A stretch of DNA of 64,000 nt from a virus. The translations under genes were made by a program, and so were the position numbers. The notes below the pieces were generated by a model that worked only from the letters and a program-made list of their open reading frames with translations, was not told where the DNA came from and searched no databases. The DNA is taken from positions 1 to 64,000 of the IMG/VR virus record IMGVR_UViG_3300017990_000017. One strand, 5' to 3'. Shown here in pieces: positions 34,001-40,903 of the stretch (position 1 is its first letter; each line of letters begins with the position of its first letter).

Positions 34001-37000
34001 CCATCGACGCTTCGGTCGTGGGTGGTGGTCTCGTCACTCTGACGGCCAGCAACACGCTCACCCCTGGTGGTCTGGACTTCAACGTCGGCACCGCAGCCAC
34101 GGGTGACTTCATGACCATGGGCGTGCGACCCGCCACCATGGCGCCGTTCCCCGTCACCCCGGCGGACACGGTTACCATCGGCGGTTCGGTCCTCACTCCG
34201 GTTGAAGGTGCCCGTACTCCGGGTTTCGATGACTTCGACGCGGGTACTCGCTCTGTCGGAACTCTGACCGTCGTGGCCGATTCTCTCGGTCCCAGCACGG
34301 GTGTCTTGTACGGTGACACGATCACCATCAACGGCATCCCTCTGGTGGCGGACAGCGTGACCACACCTGGTGGTCTCAACTTCGACGCTGGTACTCAGGC
34401 GACGGACACGCTGACCGTGACCGCTTCTCCGGCCAGCGCGACGATCACGATCGACGTGGGTGGTCTCAACGGCGGCCCCTTCCCGCTGACTCCGGCGGGT
34501 GGTCCTCGTACCCCGGGTGCGAACGACTACGACGAGACTCTCGGCACCACGGCTGCCATCGCGGGTGAGATCGCTGCTGCGATCAACGATCCGTCCAACT
34601 CCTTCGCCACGTTCATGAGCGCGGCGGCAGGTCCTGGGCCGGCGGATGTGACCCTGATCTGGACGGTTCCGGGTGTGCTCTCCAACGGTGTCGTCAACAG
34701 TAGCTCCGACGGTACGGTCACCACGACCGGTGGCTTCGGCGGCGGTGTGGGCGACGAGATCACCACTGCGACGGCCATCGTCGCGGCGATCCTTGACCCG
34801 CTCAATGGTTTGGATGCTCTCATCCAGGCTCACAACACCGGTGGCACTTCGGCTACCGTCAACATCCAGGCGTTGGCTCCGGGTGTGGCGGGCGACTCGA
34901 TCAGCACGGTTTCGACCACGCCTGCTCGACTCACCTTCGGTGGTGGCTTCCTTGCTGGTGGTGTTGGTGACAACAACACCGCTGCGACGGACGCTGCGGC
35001 TGCCATCAACGATGCGTTGAACTCTTTCACCGCTACCGCAACCGCTGTTGCGGTGGGCAGCAACGTGAATCTCACGGCTGTGACTCCGGGCGCTGCGGGC
35101 AACCTCATCGCTCTGAGTACTACGGCAGCGGGTCGTTTCGTCCTTTCGGGGGGGTCCTTCACCGGTGGTCTCGGCGACGACATCTCGGCGGCGACAAGCC
35201 TGGTGGCGGCCATCACCGATCCCGCGAACGGTCTGACCGACATTGTGGCTGATAACGTGGGCGGTACGTCGGCGGTGGTCACTCTCGATTCGTTTACGCC
35301 GGGCCTGGTAGGTGATGGCATCCTGCTCTTCGAGAGCACGGGTGGTGTTCGCATCATGCTCTCGGGCGCGAGTCTCCTCGGCGGTGTTGGTGACGACACC
35401 ACTGTGGCGGCTTCCATCGCGGCAGCCATCAACGATGCTGGTAACGGCATCAGTGCCACGGTGAGTGCGATGGCGGTGGGCAATGTGGTCACCATGACCG
35501 CTGTCACCCCTGGTAACGCGGGCAACATCATCGACACGACGAGCTCGGATGCAAGCCGTCTCCTCATGTCGGCGGTCACTCTCCAGGGTGGTGTGGGCAC
35601 CGATTTCACGGTGGCTGCTTCCATCGCGGCGGCGATCAACGACCTGGGTAACGGTCTTGCGGCTGATATCTCGGCGGACAATGAGGGCGGCACGAGCACC
35701 ACGGTGACCGTGTGGGCCAACGTTCCGGGTGTGGCTGGCAACGGCATCACTTTGGCGAGCTCGACTCCGGTGCGTCTCCCGCTCTCGGGTGGTGTGTTTG
35801 GTGGTGGTCTCACCGACGTGGGTGTGGCGACGACCATCGTTACGGCCATCACCGATCCACTCAACGGTCTGGACACGCTCGTCACGGCCGACAACAGCTC
35901 CGGCACTTCCTCCACTGTGGACCTCACGGCGGCGGTCCCAGGCCCGCAGGGGAACTTCATCACGCTCTCCTCGAGCGACATGGTCCGTCTCCCGGTGTCG
36001 GCGGCGACTCTCACGGGTGGCTCCGGGCTCGGCGGCGGTGTGTTCGAGTTCCTCGATGGCGCGTCTTTGGCTGTGGACTTCGCGGTTCTGGCCGGTCTGT
36101 CTACGGATTCGCTCCCGAGCCAGGAGCAGACCAAGATCGTCGATGGTGATGTGGCTCGCCGCTTCACGGCAGCGGGTGTGAGTGGTCGTCTGATCTACGA
36201 CCGCATCATCATGCGCAACCGCGTCACTCCGGGGTCCGGTTCCATTCGTCCGGAAAGCCAGGTTGCTCAGACCAACCTGGTCATACAGGGAACCAACGCC
36301 AACGACGAGACGGGACTGGCTTCCCGTGCCTTCGGCGAGGCGGGCATCGGTGCTGTGATTCAGCCGGCGACGCTCTACGGCGAAGTCGGGTTCGCGGATG
36401 GTCAGGTGCCCTCGGGTACCTTCGGCGACGCTCGAGACGGTCAGCCCCAGGTCCAGTTCTTCGGACCGAACGGGGTCAACCCCCAGAACAACGTGTTCAA
36501 GTTCAACGTTGATGGCACTCCCGTCACCGTCGTGTTCACGGACGCTTCTGGGTTCGCCATCCCGACGGCGGGTACCGCTACGGTTCCGCTTGGGCCGCTC
36601 GGTACGCCGAACACCATCCTCAGCCAGATTCAGACGGCGGTTGTGGGTGCGGGTCTCTCGCCCATGACGGTCGCCCCCGAAGGTGCCGGTATGCGACTCG
36701 TCTCGCAACTGGTGGATACCAACTCGGCTGTGACCATCGACAACGGCAACGCCAACGACGTGCTCGGGTTCTCCGAGGGCGCCACGGCTACCCGTGACTC
36801 GGTGCAGGTCGAGAAGGTGGCTTCGGCGCTGATGATGCACCACAGCACGACCATCAATGGTGTGCTGCTCGATTACCAGAGCCCCGACGCGAACTGGTTC
36901 GCGGCTCAGGCTCTGGCGGCCAAGGAAGTGGACTCCAGCAACGCGGAGTTCCTGTTCATCCAGTCGCAGGCCAACAACATCGTGGGTCTGGGCGCTTCCT

Positions 37001-38508
37001 CGAACATCGTGTTCCTGGACGCGACGACCGACTCCTGGCTCCGTACCGGTACTGGCCTTCGGGTCCAGTCGGGCGACGGTGCTTCGGGCGAAACTGGGTT
37101 CCAGGGCTTCTACGTCACGAGCTCCGATCCCATCGACGGTTCCGGTTCGGCCAACACCTCGTGCCTCAACAACGGCACGGGTCAGGACGGCGTCATCGGT
37201 CAGAGCTACCGTGACACGGTCACGGGGCTTGTCTTCACCATCCTCCCGCGTGAGGGTGGTGCAGACTACCCGATCGGACCGGGGGCGTTCTTCACCTTCG
37301 AGGTACGGCGCTTGGTGACCACGGACGCCAACGTCCCGGTCAACTCGCTTCCTGGCCTCGAGCTCACGGTGGCGAACACCGAAGGTTCGACCATCCCGAC
37401 GGGCGATACGGCCATCGTCGAGACCTTCGACCGTGGCGGTCAGGAGCCGGCGGTGGGTGACAGCTACTTCGTCACCTACAACTACTCCAAGACGGAGGCC
37501 GACTTCGAGACCCAGCTCTTCACCAACCAGCGGGCGGTGGAGCGGAACTACGGTGAGATCAGCCCGGATAACCCGGTGTCTCTCGCGGCGTTCCTCGGGT
37601 TCTTGAACGGAGCTGTGGTCCTCGGCATCAAGCAGGTGCCGAAGATCCCGGGCAGCAACCAGGCCAGCACGCCGACTTTCATCGACGCGCTCAACGACTT
37701 GCGTGGCCCTCTGCCTGGTGGTGCGGTTCTCGACACCATCACCCCGCTCAAGGGTGATGATGTGGACCTGTTCTTGTCCCTCAAGAACCACTGCGACATC
37801 CAGTCCAGCATCCGCTTCCGAGCGGAGCGTACGGGCATCATCGGAGTGGCTTCGGGCACGCAACCCACTGACGTGGGAGGCATCGCTCAGCAGATCCAGA
37901 GCACCCGCATCCGTCTGGTCTACCCGGACATCGTGACGCTCACCGTCCAGGACGCCCTCGGCAATGACAAGCAGTTCCTGCTCGATGGCACCTTCTTGGC
38001 TGCGGCCATGACCGGTAACCGGGCGAGCCCGAACATTGACGTGGCAACCCCGTGGACGCGGGCACGCATCGTCGGGTTCGACCAGCTCGCACGGACGCTG
38101 GACGCTGTCGAGCAGAACCAGGTTGCGGTTCAGGGCGTCACCGTCCTTGATCAGCGTGGCACCGTGATCCGGGTCCGTCAGGGCCTCACCACGGACATGA
38201 GCAACATTCTGACCAAGCTCCCGACCGTGATCACCATCGCGGACGAGGTGCAGCGGGCAGCTCGACGAGACCTTGATCGCTTCATCGGCATCAAGTTCCT
38301 CCCGGGTGTGCTCAGTCAGATCGAGGGTCAGCTCTCGACCACGATGAAGGCGCTCAAGAACGCCGAGATCATCACGGCGTTCACTGGGATTCAGGCACGG
38401 ACGACCAACGACCCGACCATCGTCGAAGTCGAGGCTTTCTATCAGCCCGTTTTCCCGCTTTTGTATATCGTCATCACTTTCAATCTGCGCTCGAATTTGG
38501 GCGGATAA
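31051..38508 (+). CDS. Giant tail sheath protein with inserted repeat region
   Basis: 2,485 residues; contractile sheath proteins are usually about 400-700. The start NIYAPPGVYTRTLFESPVSA is the typical sheath N-terminus, and the C-terminal about 160 residues (VRQGLTTDMSNILTKLPTVI, RRDLDRFIGIKFLPGVLSQI, EVEAFYQPVFPLLYIVITFN) are the typical sheath C-terminal domain. Between them lie several beta domains. Two of one type end in GDGSANVVLGFSRG and NGNANDVLGFSEG (near residues 270 and 1910). Residues 851-about 1662 are the 7+7 half-domain array. The conserved polymerising core should still form the sheath, with the extra domains facing outward. A terminator-like hairpin follows the stop. Confidence 0.85.
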   Translation: MADFPGNIYAPPGVYTRTLFESPVSAVLAGVRIPVFIGTGNELLQQQDLEVIRGSSSSVDQQVPQEDETGRAVVSISDTGQVTLGDFNGERRRIQVRNFPITNGDGSGTIATDPSSIFVTINGRADVVLSVARADIGVIEISTAPELGDDVRITYFFKRTDSQITDDVSNQATPSSAVLDGALGNQYEFTADTNELTVTVDFDQSQATQQVVTATFPTGSVTAATVVSLINGAAAGTSLVASEFTNNFGQTAVRLVADRDLLIGDGSANVVLGFSRGQSTNRNRTFYTYNGPIVDGTNGGITTTDVSKVTVRVDGVQVIPTEVDGQNHAVTLPFAPEVGSQVTVQYFFNSWQDTFDYLANINVTEVLRCGIVPLNNDFIEGADFILKDDLIVWGSAFLVSPGVTSPGAPAFGPTQISGLLIDNRWFLAPTDVVVDDTVNPPVEDRTKFTLPAQPTTGNGRDTPLGQQTFLSISNNRLDLPTNNPNLVRAYWGFSIQDALQRGPVTVTQVQGTEITLEQPVPVGAEVWATFWYNILVDEEYTVQVETSGPSGIGTYFLFDSNGNPVYTPKFGSKGPALTGVTIQFPSGSEITPDVHFEGGTQGPVEETVTIQFSDKDSTIGKFTVPGSGPYFFVESQSDRARFTIDSSPLAGGAAGIDLSAPHGIAGLGFNASLLGEEIVYTDDSGKTTYDVLAGLNDNISFTVDNVVVTVNVPAQTGVNADAYVEAINAESKLADNNPYYDGVTRFLGTTTITAGEYDTLTFNYTGVTNGSTGPVTATIAPGIYVSPNALAAAVNSALDTAIAALPAAYDGVDVTCTANADGQMRFTFTGADTDLGTFATGTVTNVASVLGDTIEIGGITLTGSLGVTPGGLDYDTGQARGTIMAAGVQPGDTITIDTTAVGGGPVLLTAAGAQTPGGLNFNEGVQASGTITVSGPIPNDTVTVDGITLTALGMQSPGGLDFDEGTRSTGSATLASVVYGDTITIDASVVGGGLVTLTASNTLTPGGLDFNVGTAATGDFMTMGVRPATMAPFPVTPADTVTIGGSVLTPVEGARTPGFDDFDAGTRSVGTLTVVADSLGPSTGVLYGDTITINGIPLVADSVTTPGGLNFDAGTQATDTLTVTASPASATITIDVGGLNGGPFPLTPAGGPRTPGANDYDETLGTTAAIAGEIAAAINDPSNSFATFMSAAAGPGPADVTLIWTVPGVLSNGVVNSSSDGTVTTTGGFGGGVGDEITTATAIVAAILDPLNGLDALIQAHNTGGTSATVNIQALAPGVAGDSISTVSTTPARLTFGGGFLAGGVGDNNTAATDAAAAINDALNSFTATATAVAVGSNVNLTAVTPGAAGNLIALSTTAAGRFVLSGGSFTGGLGDDISAATSLVAAITDPANGLTDIVADNVGGTSAVVTLDSFTPGLVGDGILLFESTGGVRIMLSGASLLGGVGDDTTVAASIAAAINDAGNGISATVSAMAVGNVVTMTAVTPGNAGNIIDTTSSDASRLLMSAVTLQGGVGTDFTVAASIAAAINDLGNGLAADISADNEGGTSTTVTVWANVPGVAGNGITLASSTPVRLPLSGGVFGGGLTDVGVATTIVTAITDPLNGLDTLVTADNSSGTSSTVDLTAAVPGPQGNFITLSSSDMVRLPVSAATLTGGSGLGGGVFEFLDGASLAVDFAVLAGLSTDSLPSQEQTKIVDGDVARRFTAAGVSGRLIYDRIIMRNRVTPGSGSIRPESQVAQTNLVIQGTNANDETGLASRAFGEAGIGAVIQPATLYGEVGFADGQVPSGTFGDARDGQPQVQFFGPNGVNPQNNVFKFNVDGTPVTVVFTDASGFAIPTAGTATVPLGPLGTPNTILSQIQTAVVGAGLSPMTVAPEGAGMRLVSQLVDTNSAVTIDNGNANDVLGFSEGATATRDSVQVEKVASALMMHHSTTINGVLLDYQSPDANWFAAQALAAKEVDSSNAEFLFIQSQANNIVGLGASSNIVFLDATTDSWLRTGTGLRVQSGDGASGETGFQGFYVTSSDPIDGSGSANTSCLNNGTGQDGVIGQSYRDTVTGLVFTILPREGGADYPIGPGAFFTFEVRRLVTTDANVPVNSLPGLELTVANTEGSTIPTGDTAIVETFDRGGQEPAVGDSYFVTYNYSKTEADFETQLFTNQRAVERNYGEISPDNPVSLAAFLGFLNGAVVLGIKQVPKIPGSNQASTPTFIDALNDLRGPLPGGAVLDTITPLKGDDVDLFLSLKNHCDIQSSIRFRAERTGIIGVASGTQPTDVGGIAQQIQSTRIRLVYPDIVTLTVQDALGNDKQFLLDGTFLAAAMTGNRASPNIDVATPWTRARIVGFDQLARTLDAVEQNQVAVQGVTVLDQRGTVIRVRQGLTTDMSNILTKLPTVITIADEVQRAARRDLDRFIGIKFLPGVLSQIEGQLSTTMKALKNAEIITAFTGIQARTTNDPTIVEVEAFYQPVFPLLYIVITFNLRSNLGG
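33601..36036 (+). repeat. Seven first-half plus seven second-half domain motifs (possible nested domain)
   Basis: First halves (GDTITIDG...TPGGLDF type) start at nt 33601, 33721, 33865, 33988, 34162, 34312 and 34435. Second halves (AASIAAAINDxxNG...PGxAGNxI...LSGxxLxGG type) start at nt 34558, 34759, 34975, 35182, 35398, 35605 and 35818, spaced 67-72 residues. The single complete domain in the virion protein at 2176-3228 has one first half joined directly to one second half. Seven of each in the order A1-A7 B1-B7 is what repeated insertion at the A/B junction would give. Confidence 0.8.
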
Positions 38509-38510
38509 CC

Positions 38511-38553
38511 AAGAAAAAGGGGTGGGGTTCGCAGGTCTTTACCCCTTTCTTTT
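38511..38553 (+). terminator. Intrinsic terminator after the sheath gene
   Basis: AAAGGGGT (38516-38523) pairs with ACCCCTTT (38541-38548); after one mismatch the A-rich and T-rich flanks extend the pairing. The 3' side CTTTCTTTTC supplies a T-rich tail. It begins 2 nt after the sheath stop. Confidence 0.65.
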
Positions 38554-38612
38554 CTAGGTTGATTTGTGGACCGGCTTCCGGTAGGCTGGGTGCATGGATG
38601 AGACCCAGAATG

Positions 38613-38644
38613 CAGAGGCCCGGAGACTTTTCTCCGGGCCTCTG
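38613..38644 (+). terminator. 14-bp perfect hairpin inside the endonuclease 5' coding region
   Basis: CAGAGGCCCGGAGA (38613-38626) and TCTCCGGGCCTCTG (38631-38644) around the loop CTTT. It starts 19 nt after ATG 38594. It may be a second terminator of the sheath transcript that was incorporated into the endonuclease reading frame, or a hairpin limiting endonuclease translation; an in-frame TTG at 38648 just after it is an alternative start. Confidence 0.6.
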
Positions 38645-39197
38645 ACTTTGAGCGAAGCGGCCAAGACCTTGGGAGTGGGTCGGGACCGCCTCCGTCGTTT
38701 CTGGGGCGACGTGTTCGGCGACGAGGCTGTCAGATCTCGGGGGAATGCAGCCCGAGGCAGGGCTCGGAGCAGGAGCCGTTTGAAAGGCGACGACTTGGCG
38801 CGAGCGCGCGAGAAGGGCCTCTCGCAGTTCCACAGCACCATTCCCCTGAAGAAGGTGGCCAAGGAGGTGGGGGTTCACTCCACCGTCCTTCGACGCTGGT
38901 GGAGGGAGGAGTTCGGAGAGCCGGCGACGCTCGAGCGCGCCAGACGTTTGCAGAAGACCAACACCGTCGGCGTCACGGGGCCTCGGAAGTTGAAGAAGAC
39001 GCGTGTTAGTTGCTCAGAGTGTGGTGTGGAGTTCGAAACCACGCTCATGTCGCTCGCCAAACGCGCCACCATCGTTTGCGAAGGTTGTCTGTCCAAAAAG
39101 AAAAACCCAGTGGCCTGTCCTGTGTGCGGGCTCGTGTGCGAAGGTCCCAAAGGGTTGTCTGTCCATCTTCGGCACTCCAGAGACGACCCGGCACATC

Positions 39198-39206
39198 GAG
39201 AGTACG
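39198..39206 (+). repeat. Left copy of 9-bp direct repeat (target duplication)
   Basis: GAGAGTACG, identical to 41287-41295. In both copies it encodes part of R-E-Y in the frame of the interrupted gene. The bases flanking the two copies differ. Confidence 0.7.
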
Positions 39207-39563
39207 GCGCGCAAGGGCGCGGACGTGGTCTTCAGCCAGGAGCCGCCGCCACCGGAGCCCGAAACAGTGCGCCGCCCGGCCCGGGTCGCCCGGACGCTGG
39301 CCCTGGCGCACCGCCTCCAGCGGGCCATCGACAGCGGCGAGATCCAGGACCGCGCCACGCTCGCCCGCCAGTACGGGCTCACCCGCGCCCGGGTCACCCA
39401 GCTCCTGAACCTGACGCTGTTGGCCCCCGACATCCAGGAGCAGGTCCTCGCGCTCGAAGCGGTCGATGGGCTGGAGCCCACCAGCGAGCGGGCGCTCCGG
39501 GAGGTGTCGTGGGCGATGGAGTGGGAGGAGCAGCGGCGGCGGTGGGCGAAAATTGTGGGATAA
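39207..39563 (+). pseudogene. Fragment of a bacterial recombinase-associated gene
   Basis: Read in a different frame from the interrupted gene, the insert begins STARKGADVVFSQE and continues RPARVARTLALAHRLQRAID, ATLARQYGLTRARVTQLLNL, TLLAPDIQEQVLALEAVDG, to TAA 39561-39563. I recognise this as the C-terminal part of an HTH protein often encoded beside large serine recombinases in bacteria. The true N-terminus is absent, so it is a fragment carried with the cassette. It suggests that the cassette came from a bacterial chromosome. Confidence 0.6.
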
Positions 39564-39578
39564 ACACCTGAACACCTG
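39563..39578 (+). repeat. Tandem 8-bp direct repeat AACACCTG x2
   Basis: AACACCTG at 39563-39570 and again at 39571-39578, directly after the gene fragment and ahead of the iterons. A possible binding site in the cassette promoter region. Confidence 0.55.
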
Positions 39579-39590
39579 CCCAGTTTTGGC

Positions 39591-39620
39591 TTGCACTCTC
39601 TTGTACTCTGTTGTACTCAC
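39591..39620 (+). promoter_or_regulatory. Three 10-bp-phased TTGYACTC iterons (operator candidate)
   Basis: TTGCACTC (39591), TTGTACTC (39601) and TTGTACTC (39611) are spaced exactly 10 bp, one helical turn, ending 8 nt before ATG 39626 of the HTH gene. Such phasing suits repeated binding by one protein on one DNA face. Autoregulation by the HTH product is the likeliest use, so the site would set the timing of methyltransferase expression. Confidence 0.55.
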
Positions 39621-39625
39621 GAGAC

Positions 39626-39847
39626 ATGGAACCGATTGCTCACAGCCAGGACAAGGCACTTACTGTCCATGAAGTTGCTGATCTACTCAAGGTCAATGAG
39701 CGGACAGTGTATCGCTTGGCATGCAAGGGCATGCTTCCAGGGTTCAAGGTCGCTGGTACATGGCGATTCATGGCAAATGACGTTTCCGAATGGATAAAAA
39801 ACGAAAAAGAGAAAGCTCGGGTCGCAGGAACGGGAGGTCACAAGTGA
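39626..39847 (+). CDS. Excisionase-family HTH protein, candidate controller
   Basis: 73 residues from ATG 39626 (an upstream TTG at 39611 lies within the iterons and is less likely). ALTVHEVADLLKVNERTVYR then LACKGMLPGFKVAGTWRF is the HTH_17/excisionase pattern: MerR-like helix-turn-helix followed by a wing ending in the D-V-S-E-W segment. It overlaps the methyltransferase start by 4 nt (GTGA). In a restriction-modification cassette it may act as a controller; the family also includes phage excisionases and recombination directionality factors. Confidence 0.75.
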   Translation: MEPIAHSQDKALTVHEVADLLKVNERTVYRLACKGMLPGFKVAGTWRFMANDVSEWIKNEKEKARVAGTGGHK

Positions 39848-40866
39848 AAAGACCGGTAGCAATGGAGATATGCGCCGGTGGCGGCGGACAAGCCCTGGGT
39901 CTCGAACTCGCGGGATTCGACCATGCTGCCGTAGTTGAGATCGACTCTGCAGCGTGTGCAACGCTGCGTCAGAATCGACCCTCATGGAATGTAGTTGAAG
40001 GAGACCTGAAAGAGTTCGACGGAAAGCCATACCGGGGAATTGATCTATTGGCGGGAGGTGTTCCCTGTCCGCCGTTTTCCATTGCTGGGAAACAGCTCGG
40101 AGCCGATGACGAAAGGGATCTTTTCCCGGAGGCTCTGCGTCTTGTCAGAGAGACCAAGCCACGTGCAGTGTTGCTCGAAAACGTGCGGGGGCTTGCATCA
40201 CCGAAATTTGCAGATTATCGAGCGGGAATCATTCAAAAACTAGGTCGAATGGGATACCGCGCGGACTGGCGCCTTCTCAACGCCAGCGATTTCGGTGTCC
40301 CGCAACTTCGTCCTAGATTTATTCTAGTTGCACTTCGCAAGGAAATTGCAGACCGTTTCGAGTGGCCTGAGCCCATCGGCAGTCCGCCAACCGTCGGTGC
40401 GACGCTGAAGGATCTGATGTCGTCTGGCGGCTGGGCTGGGGCCGACAATTGGGCGAAGAGAGCAGCGGATATTGCACCCACTGTTGTTGGAGGATCAAAG
40501 AAACACGGTGGGCCAGACTTGGGTCCAACTCGGGCCAAAAGGCAGTGGCTCGAACTTGGAGTCGATGGCTTGGGGATAGCGTACGACCCGCCCGGTCCTG
40601 ATTTTCCAAAGGAAGGTACTCCGAAACTCACGGTTAAGATGGTTGCCCGTGTTCAAGGCTTCCCCGATGCATGGGAGTTCTCTGGCAAGAAGACCGCTGC
40701 ATATAGGCAAGTCGGCAACGCATTTCCACCACCGGTCGCAACGGCTGTTGGAAAGGCCATTCTCAATGCTTTGTCCGAAAATGGGAAGTCGGTGAATCCT
40801 GACCGGGGACTGACCGGTCTTCCATTACTGGAGATGATGGAGAGGGCGGAACAACAGAATACCTAG
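39844..40866 (+). CDS. C5 cytosine DNA methyltransferase
   Basis: 340 residues from GTG 39844; GGGAGG 6 nt upstream and the GTGA overlap favour it over the upstream in-frame ATG 39790. Motif I is MEICAGGGGQALGLELAGF, motif IV VPCPPFSIAGKQ holds the catalytic Cys, motif VI is VLLENVRGL, motif VIII is near FGVPQLRPRFILV, and motifs IX/X are KMVARVQGFPDAW and AYRQVGNAFPPPVA. The variable region between VIII and IX is short (about 100 residues). It transfers methyl groups to C5 of cytosine at an unknown site and would protect DNA from the partner nuclease. Confidence 0.92.
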   Translation: MKRPVAMEICAGGGGQALGLELAGFDHAAVVEIDSAACATLRQNRPSWNVVEGDLKEFDGKPYRGIDLLAGGVPCPPFSIAGKQLGADDERDLFPEALRLVRETKPRAVLLENVRGLASPKFADYRAGIIQKLGRMGYRADWRLLNASDFGVPQLRPRFILVALRKEIADRFEWPEPIGSPPTVGATLKDLMSSGGWAGADNWAKRAADIAPTVVGGSKKHGGPDLGPTRAKRQWLELGVDGLGIAYDPPGPDFPKEGTPKLTVKMVARVQGFPDAWEFSGKKTAAYRQVGNAFPPPVATAVGKAILNALSENGKSVNPDRGLTGLPLLEMMERAEQQNT

Positions 40867-40903
40867 TGAGAATCTGGGCGAAACTGATGACCGATGGGGC
40901 GAA

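Larger units (their letters stand above)
38594..39206 (+). pseudogene. 5' part of an interrupted homing endonuclease-methyltransferase gene
   Basis: About 204 residues of original sequence from ATG 38594. Two helix-turn-helix-like units: LSEAAKTLGVGRDRLRRFWG and LKKVAKEVGVHSTVLRRWWR. Then two zinc ribbon-like clusters: CSECGVEF ... CEGC and CPVCGLVCEGPKGLSVHLRH. The frame stays open after 39206 only by chance: the tail becomes a Gly/Pro/Arg-rich out-of-frame reading of inserted DNA. The last real residues are H-R-E-Y, and the sequence resumes at 41287 with R-E-Y-E-R in another frame. A shortened DNA-binding product could still be made. Confidence 0.75.

Noticed and set aside
33601-36036. Matching of sequence subclasses as proof of nested pairing
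   Set aside because: Long and short first halves and the two second-half types are arranged symmetrically, so they fit parallel as well as nested pairing; only the A7-B7 order supports nesting.
30898-37863. A 2,321-codon open frame on the minus strand opposite the sheath gene
   Set aside because: It is the antisense shadow of a long, G+C-rich, repeat-containing gene. Its product is Arg/Val/Asp/Gly-rich with no domain, and the sheath on the + strand is certain. The same applies to the long minus-strand frames at 602-2176, 2161-3375, 22433-24778 and 59706-61061.
39207-39571. C-terminal continuation of the 38594 frame (Gly/Pro/Arg/Ala-rich tail)
   Set aside because: It is an out-of-frame reading of the inserted bacterial gene fragment; the sensible protein in this stretch is in another frame.
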